Assembly (NCBI GenBank): GCA_031259365.1
Contig: JAIRLP010000022.1
Location: 1-6,948, forward strand
Direction of reading: 5' to 3'
Length of the DNA: 6,948 nt
DNA from: Rickettsiales bacterium
GTDB lineage: Bacteria; Pseudomonadota; Alphaproteobacteria; Rs-D84
The notes beneath the pieces are model-generated. The model had not been told where the DNA came from and did not search any database. It worked only from the letters and a program-made list of their open reading frames with translations. Position numbers and translations under genes: made by a program. This document shows, one piece after another, positions 1-5,926 of the stretch (positions are counted from its first letter, which is position 1; each line of letters begins with the position of its first letter).

Positions 1-276
1 GTTGCACAAAAAGCGCAGAACAAAACAGGTGTTGGTTACACACCAAAACTGCATCGTCAGAACCGTTTGGGTGGCGTTTTGTGGATTGTAAAGAACTATC
101 CAGAACTGTCAGATGGTCAGATTGCACGTTTAATGCGCAGTACAAACCCAACAGTTGCATCTGTTCGTAACAAAACTCATAAGTCTTATTCTACAATCCA
201 AATCCAAAGCCCTATTGTTTTGGGATTGGTTTCTGAATCTGCTTTGCAGGATGCTGTTGCAAAAGCAAAAAAGTAA
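1..276 (+). CDS. trcR: TrcR-like transcriptional regulator (DUF1013 family), 3' end only
   Basis: The frame is open from the first base of the window to TAA at 274-276, so 91 C-terminal residues are visible and the 5' part lies outside. The sequence matches the C-terminal half of the alphaproteobacterial DUF1013 family, named TrcR in Caulobacter for its role as a cell-cycle transcription regulator that associates with RNA polymerase. Diagnostic features are GVGYTPKLHRQNR (10-22), a run LGGVLWIVKNYPELSDGQI beginning at residue 23, a helix-turn-helix-like segment (about 37-60) with TVASVRNKTH, then a PIVLGL motif (71-76) and a lysine-rich end. The TTG at 67 could be read as a start but is internal, because the family match begins before it. 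The gene runs in the same direction as rpoD with a 73-base gap, so the two could be co-transcribed. The family match is from memory of the Caulobacter sequence; the regulatory role is inferred from the family. Confidence 0.85.
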   Translation, partial: VAQKAQNKTGVGYTPKLHRQNRLGGVLWIVKNYPELSDGQIARLMRSTNPTVASVRNKTHKSYSTIQIQSPIVLGLVSESALQDAVAKAKK

Positions 277-279
277 TCA

Positions 280-299
280 TCGATTTTTCTACAAATCGA
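280..299 (+). other. Small stem-loop between trcR and rpoD
   Basis: Seven-base arms TCGATTT (280-286) and AAATCGA (293-299) enclose a six-base loop immediately after the trcR stop codon. No run of T follows, so it is not a classical intrinsic terminator. It might be an mRNA 3'-end or processing structure in a trcR-rpoD transcript, or chance. No convincing promoter for rpoD is visible in the rest of this 73-base gap. Confidence 0.35.
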
Positions 300-337
300 A
301 CGCCTTAGCCAATGCTGGGGCCCAAACAAAAAACTTC

Positions 338-342
338 GAGGG
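338..342 (+). promoter_or_regulatory. Ribosome binding site of rpoD
   Basis: GAGGG lies seven bases before the ATG at 350, an ideal Shine-Dalgarno spacing, and fixes the rpoD start. Confidence 0.75.
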
Positions 343-349
343 TTTGTGA

Positions 350-2422
350 ATGGCCAAGCAAATCGATGAAGCAACCAAGCTTCTAATTGACACCTTACCA
401 GAAAACTTGCAGAAACTTGCAACTACTGCGGTAGAGGTCGGATATCTGTCACAGATGGATTTCACCAATGCTACCGAAGCGGACGAAGTTCCTAATGACG
501 AACAGGAAGAAGTCTTGGCGTTTTTTCAGCAAGACTTAGGGTTAGAAATCATTGAAGAAAATTCATTTTCTCGTGATATGGAAAAATATTACGACGAAAT
601 GGATGATGAACCGCATGATAAAACACGTAACCTGTTGGATGCTGATGCCGAACAGGTTGATGTCAATGATGATGATTATGAACATTTTGCAAAACAGCTG
701 GAACGCAGCCAGACAGGCAACTTGGTCTTGGGTATTCAGGATTCGGTACAATCATACTTAAAACAGATTGGAACAGTGCAGTTGTTAACTGCTGCTGGCG
801 AAGTTGCCATTGCACAACGTATTGAAGCTGCATCTCGTTTGATGGTTTATGGCTTGTGCGAAAGCCCTATGACAATCCAGGCTATGTTGGATTGGTATCA
901 ACAATTATTGAATGATGACATCCGTTTGCGTTACATCGTGAACTTGGAAGTTATGTATTCTTCTGATTCCGAACATAAATCTTTGGCGGCGTTAAGCGAA
1001 GCATTGAAATCCAAAGGTCTCGAACACGTAGATGATCTGGATGATGAAGACTTGGATGATCTGTCCGAGGCCGCTGTCGAAGAAGAAGAGGAAGAGGAAA
1101 CGGACGAAGAAGGCGTAAAGAAAGAAGATACGCCTCGTGGTACATCCGGCGTACCAATTCCTGTGATGGAAGAATCTTTGATGCCTATGGTTGCCGATCT
1201 GTTTGCAAAAATCAAACGTATCTTTAACAATATGCAGAAATTGCAGGCACAACGTTTGGAAAATCTGTTAACTTCTAACAAACCGGACGAAGCTTTGGAA
1301 AAGAAATATTCCAAATTACGTTTGGAATTATTTGAACATGTCAGCAAAATCCGTCTGAACGAAGATCGTATTGCTGAAATATTGGAACATTTGACCAAGC
1401 GCGATAAATTGCTGATGGGTCTAGAAGGTAAATTGTTACGTCTGGCATTGGCCGCAAAAATCAAACGTGAAGATTTCTTGGCTGAATATACCGGGAATGA
1501 ATTAAACCGTAACTGGGTTAAAAAACTGTTAAAGCATAAGAATACGGCTTGGGTTAAATTTGCACAAAAACATGAAAAAGATATTATCAAGATTCAGGAA
1601 GATATTACAGCTATTGCCGCTGAAACAGGTCAACCAACGGCTGAATATAAAAAGGTTGTAGAATTGGTTCGTCGTGGTCAATCCGAAGCTGCACGCGCAA
1701 AGCGTGAAATGATCGAAGCGAATTTGCGTTTGGTTATCAAATTTGCCAAGAAAAGCAGCAATCGTGGTTTGGGCTTGGATTTCTCTGACTTGGTTCAAGA
1801 TGGTAACATTGGGTTGATGAAGGCTGTGGATAAATTTGATTATCGTTTGGGTAACAAATTCTCGACTTATGCGACAAACAGGATCCAGCAGGGCATTTCC
1901 CGTTCTATTGCTGACCAGGCACGCACAATTCGTATCCCTGTTCACATGATCGATAACATCCACAAGATTCAACGTGCATCCCGTCAGTTTATGCATAAAC
2001 ATGGACGTATGCCAACGGCTGAAGAATTATCCAAGATTATCTATTTGCCTGTCGATAAAATCCACAAGGCAATGAAGGTTAATCTGAAACCAATTTCATT
2101 AGAAGCGCCAGTTGGCACAGAAGACGACAGCAGCCGTATTGAAATTATTGCAGACGAAACAGCCAAGAATCCATTTGTATCTGCGGCACAAAAGAACCTG
2201 CGTAAAATTGTTACTCAGATTCTGTCTGAATTGGATCCAAAAGAAGAAACTGTTTTGCGTCAACGTTTCGGGATGTCTACCAACAAAACTTCTACATTGG
2301 AAGAAGTTGGGGAATACATCGGCGTTACACGTGAACGTATCCGTCAGATCGAACAAAAGGCTTTGAACAAGCTAAAGCACCCAACCCGTGCCCGCAAGCT
2401 AAGAAGTTTCTTGGAAGAATAA
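350..2422 (+). CDS. rpoD: RNA polymerase primary sigma factor RpoD (sigma-70)
   Basis: The 690-residue product directs core RNA polymerase to housekeeping promoters. Domains in order: region 1.1 (about 10-75, with the GYLS segment), region 1.2 (about 131-158), a long non-conserved region containing a very acidic tract (228-259, 20 Asp/Glu of 32 residues), region 2 (about 458-532), region 3 (about 533-610) including the PISLEAPVG finger motif, and region 4 (about 615-690) with the helix-turn-helix VTRERIRQIEQKAL and ending KLRSFLEE. The presence of region 1.1 and the length exclude RpoH or a group 2 sigma. Oddities: region 2.3 reads YATNRIQQGISRSI where nearly all primary sigmas have YATWWIRQAITRSI, so Asn510-Arg511 replace the Trp-Trp pair, and region 2.2 reads RGLGLDFSDLVQDG, two residues longer than the usual RGLQFLDLIQEG. 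The start is supported by GAGGG seven bases upstream. A strong terminator follows the stop codon. Identity is very secure; the effect of the substitutions is unknown. Confidence 0.97.
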   Translation: MAKQIDEATKLLIDTLPENLQKLATTAVEVGYLSQMDFTNATEADEVPNDEQEEVLAFFQQDLGLEIIEENSFSRDMEKYYDEMDDEPHDKTRNLLDADAEQVDVNDDDYEHFAKQLERSQTGNLVLGIQDSVQSYLKQIGTVQLLTAAGEVAIAQRIEAASRLMVYGLCESPMTIQAMLDWYQQLLNDDIRLRYIVNLEVMYSSDSEHKSLAALSEALKSKGLEHVDDLDDEDLDDLSEAAVEEEEEEETDEEGVKKEDTPRGTSGVPIPVMEESLMPMVADLFAKIKRIFNNMQKLQAQRLENLLTSNKPDEALEKKYSKLRLELFEHVSKIRLNEDRIAEILEHLTKRDKLLMGLEGKLLRLALAAKIKREDFLAEYTGNELNRNWVKKLLKHKNTAWVKFAQKHEKDIIKIQEDITAIAAETGQPTAEYKKVVELVRRGQSEAARAKREMIEANLRLVIKFAKKSSNRGLGLDFSDLVQDGNIGLMKAVDKFDYRLGNKFSTYATNRIQQGISRSIADQARTIRIPVHMIDNIHKIQRASRQFMHKHGRMPTAEELSKIIYLPVDKIHKAMKVNLKPISLEAPVGTEDDSSRIEIIADETAKNPFVSAAQKNLRKIVTQILSELDPKEETVLRQRFGMSTNKTSTLEEVGEYIGVTRERIRQIEQKALNKLKHPTRARKLRSFLEE

Positions 2423-2428
2423 AAATCA

Positions 2429-2452
2429 CCCGTGCCAAGTGCACGGGTTTTT
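2429..2452 (+). terminator. Intrinsic terminator of rpoD
   Basis: A perfect seven-base GC-rich stem, CCCGTGC (2429-2435) with GCACGGG (2441-2447) around a five-base loop, is followed by TTTTT (2448-2452). It begins six bases after the rpoD stop codon. Only 19 bases separate the T-run from the next start codon, so the downstream gene needs read-through or a promoter not recognised here. Confidence 0.92.
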
Positions 2453-2471
2453 ATCTATAAATTGATAAGAA

Positions 2472-3380
2472 ATGGCTACTATAAAAAATTATGTTTGTTC
2501 TTACGTTAACCCAAACTTGGATGGAACAGCTTGCGGTATCGCCTTAGCCAACTTGTTGTCGGTGATATTAAATGAAAAATGGGTGCCAGTTTACCGCGGT
2601 GTTTTGGATTGCGAAAGTGAACACGTTTTGCATTATCTGGGGATTCCCGATCCTGTATTGGTTAATGACGTGGGCAATGCCGATAAAATAGCTTTGGTGG
2701 ACACTCATCATATTCTTCAACTGGGTACAGCATTCCCCACAGATAAAGTCACATTTATATTCGATCATCATCCAAATGGCGATAATGACAAATTCTCAAA
2801 TGCACTGGTCAAAAATGAAACAATTGGGGCCGCTGCCAGCCTGATCGCAGATGAATATTTCAAAGCACAAATATTAGACGAAAAAATGTTACGCCTGTTG
2901 GGATTTGCAATCGCATCTAATACCGTTAATTTTACCGTCGCAACAACCAGTGATTATGATCGTGACATATTTACAAAAATAACCCAGCTTTATCCCATAT
3001 CAACCGGTGAAATAAAGGATATGTTACACAGTCGGGCGAATATATTAAAACGTGGGGCATATGCTGCGGCTAAATCAGATATTAAGATATTTGATACCCC
3101 TGTGGGTAAAGTCGGTATATCCCAGTTGGGATTCCCCGGATTAAATGCAACGATTAATATCGAAGAAATGAAAGGGATCTTAAGTTCTGTTGCAGGCGAA
3201 ATGAATCTGGATTATTTCTTGATGAATGCGGGTGATGCTGAAGAAGATACCAGTATTGTCATTTCAGCAAACAGCAAGACAACAGAATTGTTGCGGAATC
3301 ATTTCAATAAAGCATTTGAAAATGACTGGCAGAAATTTGATAAAATGCTGTTACGTAAAAAAGACTTTTTGTTTAAATAA
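2472..3380 (+). CDS. DHH/DHHA2 family phosphoesterase, resembling family II inorganic pyrophosphatase
   Basis: The 302-residue length and two-domain plan match manganese-dependent family II pyrophosphatases (about 310 residues). Visible motifs: VNPNLDGTACG (12-22) at the position of motif I (HxNPDTD in PpaC), ALVDTHH (74-80) for motif II, FDHH (97-100), the signature DHH, ASNTVNF (148-154) for the motif containing the fourth Asp, and LLRKKDF (293-299), equivalent to the substrate-binding RKK of the C-terminal DHHA2 domain. By eye, several PpaC metal ligands are changed: His9 is Tyr11, Asp13 is Asn15 and Asp149 is Asn150, while Asp17, Asp77 and His99 remain. A related DHH subgroup with an NPDLDG motif may be the nearer relative, so the substrate should not be assumed to be pyrophosphate. 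The start is forced by the N-terminal motif, although its upstream ATAAGA is a weak, very close ribosome binding site. The gene follows rpoD beyond a strong terminator. The DHH fold is secure; the activity is not. Confidence 0.85.
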   Translation: MATIKNYVCSYVNPNLDGTACGIALANLLSVILNEKWVPVYRGVLDCESEHVLHYLGIPDPVLVNDVGNADKIALVDTHHILQLGTAFPTDKVTFIFDHHPNGDNDKFSNALVKNETIGAAASLIADEYFKAQILDEKMLRLLGFAIASNTVNFTVATTSDYDRDIFTKITQLYPISTGEIKDMLHSRANILKRGAYAAAKSDIKIFDTPVGKVGISQLGFPGLNATINIEEMKGILSSVAGEMNLDYFLMNAGDAEEDTSIVISANSKTTELLRNHFNKAFENDWQKFDKMLLRKKDFLFK

Positions 3381-3406
3381 AAGAACCACCATTTGGGCGG
3401 TTCTTT
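3380..3406. terminator. Bidirectional terminator between convergent genes
   Basis: AAAGAACC (3380-3387) pairs perfectly with GGTTCTTT (3399-3406), and two further C-G pairs form inside past an A/C mismatch. Read on the plus strand the stem ends in TTT; read on the minus strand the A-rich bases around 3376-3382 give a TTTTATT run. It sits at the stop codon of the DHH gene and 12 bases past the stop of the convergent glycosyltransferase gene, so one hairpin probably serves both. Confidence 0.8.
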
Positions 3407-3418
3407 ATAAGTTTAAAA

Positions 3419-4498
3419 TTAACGTTTGTTCACTTTTTCTAGCAAGATTCTTTTGCAACGTTCCGCTGAACTTAATAATTCATTATTATGTTCACAAATA
3501 CCGCATCTATTCTTTATACAACCAACACAACTGTATGGAAGGTAATCATACAGAACTTTGTAAGATACTGTATCAGCCACTTCAGAATATTCCTTAATCT
3601 GTTTCGTTGTTTGTGTCAATCTGTGCGCAACTATATTATAAATATGACTGTCTTCGCCAAGTAAATCTCTAACTCGGTACAATAACTGAGAATAATACGC
3701 CATTCTATTTTGTGTACGTTCCAGACGACGCATAAATTTTTCAGCATGTCTGGACAACTTTGTCATTGCTGAATCAGCACGACGACGGTACATATAAAAA
3801 GAAGAATCAGGTACAGTTGTCAGCATATGTTTATATGTTTTAGCGCTAGTAATGGCATAAGTCGTGATGAAATGCGCGTCTTCAAAATATGTTAACCCAG
3901 GCATAAATCGCAGATTGTTGTCATTAATGACGTTTGCTCGGTACAGGGTTGCACAACTGCTGATACGAGTATCCAAAAAATCCAAGGCGCGGTTAGAATC
4001 TATAACCTTTTTGGTGGATGTTGAAAATAACTTATCAAAACGCTGATTATAAACAGGCGCATTTTTTGCCTGGTCAGTTACCAAGATATTTCCAACAACC
4101 ATAGCATGACCAGGATTGTTCATAAGCATTTCATAGAAAGCTTCTAAATAATAAGTATCTAATTTATTGTCAGGTCTGCCACCGATTGTATCATCACCAT
4201 CCAAGAACATAATTGTGGATCCTTGAGCTTCGTTTAAAGCTAAATTTCGGGCATTTGATACACCAAAATTGGTCCTGTTGGATATTAATCTGACAGTCTT
4301 GGGATATTTGTTTGCATATTTGGCTAATTTCTTAGAAGTGCAATCTACACTGCCATCATCTACACAGATGATTTCACATCTTTTGATGTTTTTTTGAACC
4401 ATAACTGAATGAAGACAGGCATCAATATAATTCTCGATGTTATAGCATGGAATAATAAGTGAAATCTGTGGTTGTTTAATATTTTTTGGTTTTGGCAT
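3419..4498 (-). CDS. Family 2 (GT-A fold) glycosyltransferase with a C-terminal cysteine cluster
   Basis: The 359-residue product transfers sugar from a nucleotide-sugar donor, probably to a surface polysaccharide or glycan; the acceptor cannot be told. GT2 hallmarks are clear: ISLIIPCYN (12-20), ICVDDGS (44-50), NFGVSNARN (77-85) and FLDGDD (98-103), which carries the DxD metal and donor site. No transmembrane segment is evident, so it is probably cytoplasmic or membrane-associated. Near the C-terminus a CxxC-x4-CxxC cluster (Cys324, 327, 332, 335, with Cys348 further on) could bind zinc, which is not a normal part of the GT2 fold. The frame stays open upstream to a TTG at 4543, but that start lies upstream of the predicted transcription start (within the promoter spacer), so the ATG at 4498, with AAGAG eight bases before it, is preferred. 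It is a monocistronic gene, convergent with the DHH gene, with no other polysaccharide genes in view. Confidence 0.88.
   Translation of the reverse strand: MPKPKNIKQPQISLIIPCYNIENYIDACLHSVMVQKNIKRCEIICVDDGSVDCTSKKLAKYANKYPKTVRLISNRTNFGVSNARNLALNEAQGSTIMFLDGDDTIGGRPDNKLDTYYLEAFYEMLMNNPGHAMVVGNILVTDQAKNAPVYNQRFDKLFSTSTKKVIDSNRALDFLDTRISSCATLYRANVINDNNLRFMPGLTYFEDAHFITTYAITSAKTYKHMLTTVPDSSFYMYRRRADSAMTKLSRHAEKFMRRLERTQNRMAYYSQLLYRVRDLLGEDSHIYNIVAHRLTQTTKQIKEYSEVADTVSYKVLYDYLPYSCVGCIKNRCGICEHNNELLSSAERCKRILLEKVNKR
3494..3529 (-). other. CxxC-x4-CxxC cluster of the glycosyltransferase (possible zinc knuckle)
   Basis: These codons encode CVGCIKNRCGIC (residues 324-335 of the 359-residue form). The paired spacing is typical of metal-binding knuckles. 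Metal binding is an inference from spacing only. Confidence 0.5.
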
Positions 4499-4500
4499 GT

Positions 4501-4528
4501 TATAATCTCTTAAGTTAATAAGATTATA
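4501..4528. repeat. Inverted repeat spanning the -10 element and leader of the glycosyltransferase gene
   Basis: TATAATCT (4501-4508) and AGATTATA (4521-4528) are perfect eight-base arms separated by 12 bases. The right arm contains the minus-strand -10 hexamer and the left arm overlaps the ribosome binding region. Because the right arm lies upstream of the expected transcription start, it could act as a DNA operator but not as an RNA hairpin. AT-rich chance is possible. Confidence 0.4.
4507..4511 (-). promoter_or_regulatory. Ribosome binding site of the glycosyltransferase gene
   Basis: AAGAG on the minus strand lies eight bases before the ATG at 4498 and decides in favour of that start over the TTG at 4543. 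Confidence 0.65.
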
Positions 4529-4550
4529 GACCAAATATTCCAATTGTCAA
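4523..4550 (-). promoter_or_regulatory. Consensus sigma-70 promoter of the glycosyltransferase gene
   Basis: On the minus strand TTGACA (4550-4545) and TATAAT (4528-4523) are both perfect hexamers separated by 16 bases. Transcription would begin near 4516, leaving a leader of about 18 bases before the ATG at 4498. This is the strongest promoter in the window and lies just past the stop codon of the upstream ORF at 4567. Confidence 0.85.
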
Positions 4551-4566
4551 TAATAAGAAGGTAAAT

Positions 4567-5010
4567 CTACTCGTTCACCGGGCCGCGAGACTTCGATGTA
4601 AATATATGCTGATCGGCTTTGACAGACGTTTCACCGTTCATTACTTTCTTGGTGGCCAGTTTAAAATTAATTACATTTCTGCCATTTGCTTTGTTAACAG
4701 CTACTTCAAAATTTGGGAATAGATCAGAAATGGTCTGTATATCTAAATCAAAATTATTCACGTCTTTCAATCGATTATTTATATACCCTAAGACAGTTCC
4801 TCGACTGGATTCAAATAATTTTGCAATGTCTTCTTTTAATTTTTGTGGGGTATGTTCTGGCTGTAATGTATAAGCCGTAAAACCACGCCCAACTGACTCA
4901 CGAACCAGTCTGGATAATTCTTCTGTATTAGTCGCAGGTGCAAGAAAATTAGAATCTTCCATATACTGGGTTAAATGAGATTTTAAATTCTTTCTGATAT
5001 ACGTGTACAC
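4567..5010 (-). CDS. Unrecognised protein, 5' end unresolved (possibly truncated gene)
   Basis: I do not recognise this product. From the first usable start, GTG at 5010, it is 147 residues, soluble and mixed in charge, with no signal peptide or membrane segment. It has a helical, charged N-terminal half and a C-terminal part rich in Asn, Lys and Val (ending KSRGPVNE). The GTG has no convincing ribosome binding site, and the same frame continues open for 54 more codons to a TAA at 5173-5175 with protein-like composition, but that stretch has no ATG, GTG or TTG. Either the gene has lost its 5' end, or it starts at an unusual codon such as the CTG at 5103 (AAAGGG lies upstream of it), or it starts at the GTG. 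A promoter candidate with an extended -10 at 5186-5214 would start transcription near 5179. It lies last in the minus-strand cluster. The frame as coding is moderately likely; intactness is doubtful. Confidence 0.55.
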   Translation of the reverse strand: MYTYIRKNLKSHLTQYMEDSNFLAPATNTEELSRLVRESVGRGFTAYTLQPEHTPQKLKEDIAKLFESSRGTVLGYINNRLKDVNNFDLDIQTISDLFPNFEVAVNKANGRNVINFKLATKKVMNGETSVKADQHIFTSKSRGPVNE

Positions 5011-5172
5011 AAAGTAATTAGCAACATCATCTTTATTAGCAGAAACAAATGCAGGATCTTTTAAAGAAGATGGGGCAATTCCCTTGATTTGTCTATTGCC
5101 CAGTATGATCCCTTTAGCCCATGCACCATAGGCGCCTTCATTGGTTAAATTTGGGTCATCATATAAGCCGTT
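5011..5172 (-). pseudogene. Open in-frame upstream extension of the unrecognised ORF, without a conventional start
   Basis: Reading in the same frame as the ORF ending at 4567 gives 54 sense codons beginning NGLYDDPNLTNEGAYGAWAK and continuing through GIILGNRQIKGIAPSS and DPAFVSANKDDVANYF. The composition (Gly, Asp, Trp, Tyr, few Cys) is that of an ordinary soluble protein, which suggests genuine coding sequence whose beginning is missing. A TAA at 5173-5175 closes the frame upstream, only 33 bases from the stop of the AlkD-like gene, so there is no room for a lost N-terminus here. A deletion joining the AlkD-like gene to the middle of another gene would explain this. Confidence 0.45.
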
Positions 5173-5185
5173 TTATACCACAAAT

Positions 5186-5214
5186 ATTATACCATGAATT
5201 AAGTCATATTACAA
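5186..5214 (-). promoter_or_regulatory. Candidate extended -10 promoter upstream of the unrecognised ORF
   Basis: On the minus strand TTGTAA (5214-5209, four of six consensus bases) and TATAAT (5191-5186, perfect) are 17 bases apart, and TGG directly before the hexamer gives the extended -10 pattern TGnTATAAT. The -35 overlaps the stop codon of the AlkD-like gene. Transcription would begin near 5179, at the edge of the open frame described above. Confidence 0.6.
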
Positions 5215-5907
5215 TGCCATGGCGTCTTTACGCATATCGGTTGGCAGTTTTTCAATCGCATAACGATAAGCTGTGCGAGGCATTTTATCGACACGCTTTG
5301 TAAGAAAATCAAATACACGTTTTGGATCAAATTCACCAGCAGCCTTAAGGGCCCATCCATATCCTTTTTGAACCATATCATCTGGATCTGTCAGTAATGT
5401 TTCTGCGATTTCAAATACATCATCCAGAAAATGTCCTTGGTGTGCCGATAATATAAATGTAACTGCCGAAGCGCATTTTACCCAACGATTTTTAGACTTA
5501 GACCACCTTTTAATATCTGGCATTAATTCTGGATACATCTCAATCAATGCATTTACACTATGATTACAAAGCACATCGCAATTGGTCCAATTTGTTATGT
5601 ATTCTTTGACCCATTTATCGAATACTTGGAAATCGGATTTTTCAAATTTATTACGAATGTGATATGCAAATTCAGCAGCTATAGAACCAGATTCCAAATG
5701 ATTATCTGCCAGCAAGGCATCATATAATGCAAAGACATCTTTCTTTTCCATTTTGGAAATCAAGGGCAGGTATTCCTTAAGGATAGATTTGGTATCAGCA
5801 TATTTTAAACCATATAGATTAACTGGTTCTTTGAAAAATTTTCCACTGCTCGCAGCTATTTTTGGATCACCAGCTTTCTTTAATTTGTTAAGTATTTCTT
5901 GTAGCAT
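5209..5907 (-). CDS. AlkD-like DNA alkylation repair protein (HEAT-like repeat glycosylase family)
   Basis: The 232-residue product has the length and helical repeat pattern of the AlkC/AlkD family (PF08713; Bacillus cereus AlkD has about 237 residues), which removes positively charged alkylated bases from DNA. Recognisable stretches are YGLKYADTKSILKEY (32-46), YITNWTNCDVLCNHS (103-117), SKNRWVKCASAVTFIL (138-153) and VQKGYGWALKAAGEFDP (179-195). By eye, Trp107, Asp111 and Trp185 correspond to AlkD Trp109, Asp113 and Trp187. The AlkD Arg148 position seems to be Lys144 or Cys145, so the arginine is not conserved. The ATG at 5907 is 19 bases after the stop of the ASCH gene with only a weak GAG-containing ribosome binding site, suggesting co-transcription and perhaps coupling. 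Family membership is secure; glycosylase activity and substrate are inferred. Confidence 0.88.
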   Translation of the reverse strand: MLQEILNKLKKAGDPKIAASSGKFFKEPVNLYGLKYADTKSILKEYLPLISKMEKKDVFALYDALLADNHLESGSIAAEFAYHIRNKFEKSDFQVFDKWVKEYITNWTNCDVLCNHSVNALIEMYPELMPDIKRWSKSKNRWVKCASAVTFILSAHQGHFLDDVFEIAETLLTDPDDMVQKGYGWALKAAGEFDPKRVFDFLTKRVDKMPRTAYRYAIEKLPTDMRKDAMAL

Positions 5908-5926
5908 GACGATTCTCGGGCTGGTA

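Noticed and set aside
280..299. Hairpin after trcR as an intrinsic terminator
   Set aside because: It has no T-run after the stem and the stem is AT-rich; kept only as a small stem-loop.
1031..1126. GAA/GAT-rich DNA as a non-coding tandem repeat
   Set aside because: It is simply the acidic codon run inside rpoD and keeps the reading frame without a regular repeat unit.
931..1590. Long minus-strand open frame (219 codons) inside rpoD
   Set aside because: It is antisense to the securely identified sigma factor; its Ser/Arg-rich low-complexity product is the complement of the acidic and Leu-rich codons of RpoD.
1529..2002. Minus-strand open frame opposite RpoD region 2
   Set aside because: It lies entirely opposite highly conserved sigma codons, has no ribosome binding site and no recognisable domain.
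2456..2461. TATAAA after the rpoD terminator as a -10 element for the DHH gene
   Set aside because: No -35 element at suitable spacing, since that position falls in the terminator hairpin, and the leader would be only a few bases.
3226..3597. Plus-strand open frame across the end of the DHH gene and into the glycosyltransferase gene
   Set aside because: It crosses the terminator and overlaps two real genes on opposite strands; the translated sequence is Cys/Phe-rich and not protein-like.
4499..4543. TTG at 4543 as the start of the glycosyltransferase (374 residues)
   Set aside because: The stretch contains the -10 element and the expected transcription start, so the mRNA would not include the TTG; ATG 4498 has a ribosome binding site.
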